NCBI GenBank assembly: GCA_964247055.1
Contig: OZ176052.1
Location: forward strand, 4,588,001-4,652,000
Source of the DNA: Paragordius varius
Lineage: Eukaryota > Nematomorpha
Direction of reading: 5' to 3'
DNA length: 64,000 bases
Below the pieces are notes generated by a model. That model saw only the letters and a list, made by a program, of their open reading frames with translations, was not told the DNA's origin and ran no database searches. Made by a program: the position numbers and the translations under genes. This document shows, one piece after another, positions 58,283-64,000 of this stretch (its first letter is position 1; each line of letters starts with the position of its first letter).

Positions 58283-59740
58283 GATTTCAAATATAAGACT
58301 GTAAAATGCAAACAATAAGAATTTTTTCTAGTTATTTCCACTTGAATGGGCAAAATTAGAAAAATTGTTTAAGGAACGTTGATTTAATTAAGATTTTATG
58401 AGTATATTACAAATTATTGATATCTAGATTTTTTGCGGGCAGCACATTAAGTCTCGGAAAGCTACATCGGCCCGCGTGTTGGCCACCCCAGAGCTAACTA
58501 TAAACAGTACTACAAACTATATTTAAATACATAAGATCTAGCGTTTATTTCGGGTAATGTTTGGTTGGTTTCTTTGAGGATGTTATCTATCCAACTTTTA
58601 CAAGCACCATTCATTTTCCCCAGCATCAGTAACTTTTCAAGTGAGTTAGATCTAATAATGTGGCCAAAATAGGATAGTTTTAGGCGTATTAGACTACCTA
58701 GTAGTGACGACATTATCCGAACTAAACGCCAGATCTTGAATTCGCAATGAATGGAGAAGTTATATTTTTAATGTTGCAGTTAGTCGGAATCGACCTTAGT
58801 AACAACAACAAATATATAATTATTAGGATTGAATATGTGGATGCAATGATTACCGTTACTGTTGCCATTTTAAAAACGAGTCAATGTACATATGTTTATG
58901 GTATGATATAAAATAAAAAAGTTAAAAATATGAATAAAGGAAAAAAGCATGATTAAATTTTGGTTTTAAAATTTGCTTGGTAAATTACTAATTTCACCAG
59001 CGATGTTGAATGAAAAATTACCAATTTTTTGCGACAGCTCCCAACCCGGAATAGTTTGTGGGAGGTTTGTTTGCATTTCTTAGATGCAATCCGTATGAAA
59101 GCACTGTTAACAAAGGCTTTAACTGATTTACCATTATTGTTGTTGCTATTTGCATTGATAATATTTGGTTCTTTCGAATTCAGAAATTCTACATCTGTGC
59201 CATAGTAATTTATATCATCGTGTGATTTTGAGGATAACATTTTTTTGACTGATGCATTAGAATTAAAATCATTAGGAATACAATTTTCTGTGTAGTCGGG
59301 CGATATCTATAAACAAAATAATTTTTATTGAAATGAGAATTAAATTCACATCGATTATTTCAAAAATATATCATTAAAAATAAGGATGTATCTAACCAAA
59401 AGATATAAAAATGTAAATTTTTTAAAACTTATTATACATCGACATAGCCCATTATTCCTTACTTTATTATTTAAGTACAAAAGGAAGAATGATATTTTTA
59501 TATATATGCTCCTAAACTAATTGTGAGCGCATGCCTAACGTTAAAATAAGTTACCTGATTTTTATATGGGTTGATAGAGTCAATAGATGATTCCACCATA
59601 TTTTCAAGACTTTTGCTAAGGGTCATATCTTTTTCTGTATGTTGTGCCAATAGTTTATCACATCGATTCATGATCAAAGCTAATTTTTCTTCTAACGAAA
59701 GAGAACTTTGTTGGCTTTTATTATTGTTTTCGGTTTCCAT
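28344..59740 (-). CDS. Lbc-family Rho guanine nucleotide exchange factor (AKAP13/ARHGEF2/18/28-like), 22 exons, 2943 aa
   Basis: Activates Rho-type GTPases by GDP release. Exons, minus strand: 59740-59555, 59306-59022, 55729-55069, 52910-52001, 39435-38337, 36960-36856, 36453-36280, 36180-36055, 35774-35657, 35558-35377, 34933-34241, 33850-33526, 33445-33368, 33268-32678, 32546-32427, 32354-31969, 31893-31678, 31591-31557, 31401-31035, 30847-30577, 30407-29049, 28888-28344. The sum is 8832 nt with phases agreeing throughout. The N-terminal ~1045 residues are Asn/Ser-rich with no known domain. DH spans about 1050-1282: KKQDIIHELIMTEKVHLQTL (CR1), YGEFCSEH, and ECILAITQRITKYPILLESI (CR3). PH follows, with LLLSDALVFLQE, LQKLIFRE and EMYEI; it is split by two low-complexity inserts. 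A charged coiled coil lies near 2170-2240 (EKETFKKESEVERAALEAER). The Ser/Asn-rich tail ends IYYF. Motif order and coil fit GEF-H1/AKAP13. No C1 zinc finger was seen. The start is the first ATG after an in-frame TAA. The gene could conceivably be two fused predictions, but continuous phases argue for one. Confidence 0.85.
34094..34180. mobile_element. hAT-like right terminus in a RhoGEF intron
   Basis: GCGGCCCGCGGAGCCATTTG followed by CGTTGGATACCCCTGG is the right end of the GGGCCGC hAT-like family. The left end is not identified; AT-rich sequence before it may be the element body. Located between RhoGEF exons 11 and 12. Confidence 0.6.
36961..38336. other. RhoGEF intron 5
   Basis: 1.4 kb of AT-rich sequence. 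An open stretch on the plus strand at 37386-37592 lacks any motif I know and has ordinary intronic composition. Nothing else seen. Confidence 0.5.
42208..42222. repeat. C15 homopolymer
   Basis: Fifteen consecutive C within RhoGEF intron 4, striking in DNA this AT-rich. Length may be affected by sequencing error. Confidence 0.9.
46334..46410. mobile_element. hAT-like left terminus in RhoGEF intron 4
   Basis: CAGGGGTTTCCAACATAAAT followed by GGCTTCGCGGGCCGCATTTT is the cleanest left end of the family in the window and the inverse of the right end at 34094-34180. No matching right end was found within several hundred bases. Confidence 0.6.
47267..47548. mobile_element. MITE with TACCATTTA ends and internal ~19-bp subrepeats, copy A
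   Basis: Left end TACCATTTACAGTTTAAATT and right end GAAATGTAAATGGTA are inverted. The right arm carries three tandem variants of a GTTCGAGGGTGAATTT unit. AAATACATAAATTATTTTTA pairs with the left arm. Flanked by TA. Copy B is at 54710-55024. Confidence 0.7.
47582..49171. mobile_element. piggyBac-like (TTAA) non-autonomous element, split by a CACTA-like insertion
   Basis: Flanked by TTAA at 47578-47581 and 49172-49175. Ends AACTTCATTACTTTTTTGGG and, inverted, CACTTTATTACATGCTC are imperfect inverted repeats. The interior from 48725 (GCCCCAGAGCC, TTTCGCCACC, AAACAGCTGTTT, TAGTTTGTTTATGATT) aligns with the copy at 56635-57136. The inserted element is 47609-48721. Removing it leaves about 475 bp, close to the 502 bp of the other copy. 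Confidence 0.7.
47609..48721. mobile_element. CACTA/CMC-like non-autonomous DNA transposon, best copy
   Basis: Begins CACTGGACAACAAA and ends TTTGTTGTCTAGTG, with a TTA duplication on both sides (47606-47608 and 48722-48724), as CACTA elements make 3-bp duplications. The 1113-bp interior has no long ORF. A related Chapaev-type element is the main alternative because its termini look similar. Confidence 0.75.
50285..50316. repeat. (AT)n microsatellite in RhoGEF intron 4
   Basis: About 16 AT units; a second tract of similar size lies 220 bp upstream at 50042-50066. Confidence 0.9.
52911..55068. other. RhoGEF intron 3
   Basis: 2.2 kb, AT-rich. It contains a (CT)n run near 53652 and the MITE copy B at 54710-55024, which ends only about 45 bp from the exon 3 donor. 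Nothing else recognised. Confidence 0.55.
54710..55024. mobile_element. MITE with TACCATTTA ends and internal subrepeats, copy B
   Basis: Ends TACCATTTAGGATTCC and CTCTAAATGGTA are inverted. The left arm has three variants of CAATTCAAATTCACCTGAA, the mirror of the subrepeats in the right arm of copy A. The same ATTTATTTTAGGGT block occurs in both copies. Confidence 0.7.
56635..57136. mobile_element. piggyBac-like (TTAA) non-autonomous element, uninterrupted copy
   Basis: TTAA lies on both sides (56631-56634, 57137-57140). Left end CACTTCATGACCTTTTGGGG and right end AAAAGGTCATGAAGTC are inverted. 502 bp, no transposase. The sequence TAATGTTACAGCCCAGAG at 56655 is the empty equivalent of the site where the CACTA-like element sits in the 47582 copy. 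Confidence 0.7.
58150..58491. mobile_element. hAT-like element, degraded, both ends traceable
   Basis: The left part ACAAATGGATTCACGGGCCTC and the right part ATCGGCCCGCGTGTTGGCC followed by ACCCCAG fit the family's left and right termini. A (TA)n tract at about 58249-58273 lies inside. Confidence 0.5.
58505..58815 (+). mobile_element. LINE 3' end with 5' inversion
   Basis: The minus strand at 58713-58505 reads LKLSYFGHIIRSNSLEKLLM and on through NQTLPEINARS. Directly beside it the plus strand at about 58722-58795 reads RNEWRSYIFNVAVSRNR, the next segment of the same protein, then a stop and AACAACAACAAA. The two halves therefore face each other, with AAACGCYAGATCTT at both inner edges. Same family as the fragment at 14450. 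Confidence 0.7.

Positions 59741-64000
<4,260 letters not shown>

Larger units (their letters stand above)
55730..59021. other. RhoGEF intron 2
   Basis: 3.3 kb holding the piggyBac-like element at 56635, a hAT-like element at 58150 with internal (TA)n, and a rearranged LINE end at 58505. The rest is plain AT-rich sequence. Confidence 0.55.

Overview
The window is AT-rich animal DNA, roughly three quarters A+T, with the standard genetic code and GT-AG introns. Animal identity rests on the genes: a rhodopsin-type GPCR, an Lbc-type RhoGEF, an RNF11-like myristoylated RING protein and a ceramide phosphoethanolamine synthase. The last points to an invertebrate. Three introns are only 21, 25 and 23 nt long, while others in the same window run to kilobases. 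Introns in the low-to-mid twenties are reported, from memory, for dicyemid mesozoans; flatworms have short introns too, but usually above 30 nt. A dicyemid, orthonectid or fast-evolving flatworm-like lophotrochozoan is therefore the best guess, not a demonstrated identity.

Layout. 1-2952 (+): last five exons of the p97/VCP (CDC48) ATPase. 5215-9527 (+): a four-exon divergent peptide-type GPCR. 10873-13839 (-): a four-exon ceramide phosphoethanolamine synthase. 16934-16991 (-): one unattached exon-like ORF. 17634-19047 (+): a three-exon probable secreted Cys-rich protein. 23794-24274 (+): an RNF11 orthologue with two ultra-short introns. 28344-59740 (-): a 22-exon, 2943-residue Lbc-family Rho guanine nucleotide exchange factor whose splice phases agree at every junction, filling about half the window. 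63613-64000 (+): the first exon and a sliver of the second exon of an organellar-type isoleucyl-tRNA synthetase, cut by the window end. Exon joins were made by hand from reading frame, phase and family similarity.

The non-coding part is a transposon graveyard. It holds hAT-like termini with a G+C-rich core, a CACTA/CMC-like family (two copies), a piggyBac-like TTAA family (two copies plus a fragment), several foldback MITEs, two LINE 3' ends (one with a 5' inversion) and long (TA)n tracts. The CACTA-like element sits inside a piggyBac-like copy with clean target duplications, and the other piggyBac-like copy shows the empty site. A 165-bp tandem repeat has multiplied the end of a CPES exon together with its 5' splice site.

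The genes do not form one pathway; this is an ordinary eukaryotic neighbourhood. RNF11 and the RhoGEF are convergent; the RhoGEF and the tRNA synthetase are divergent across 3.9 kb. No rRNA, tRNA or CRISPR was recognised, and no retroviral or virus-derived element was seen.
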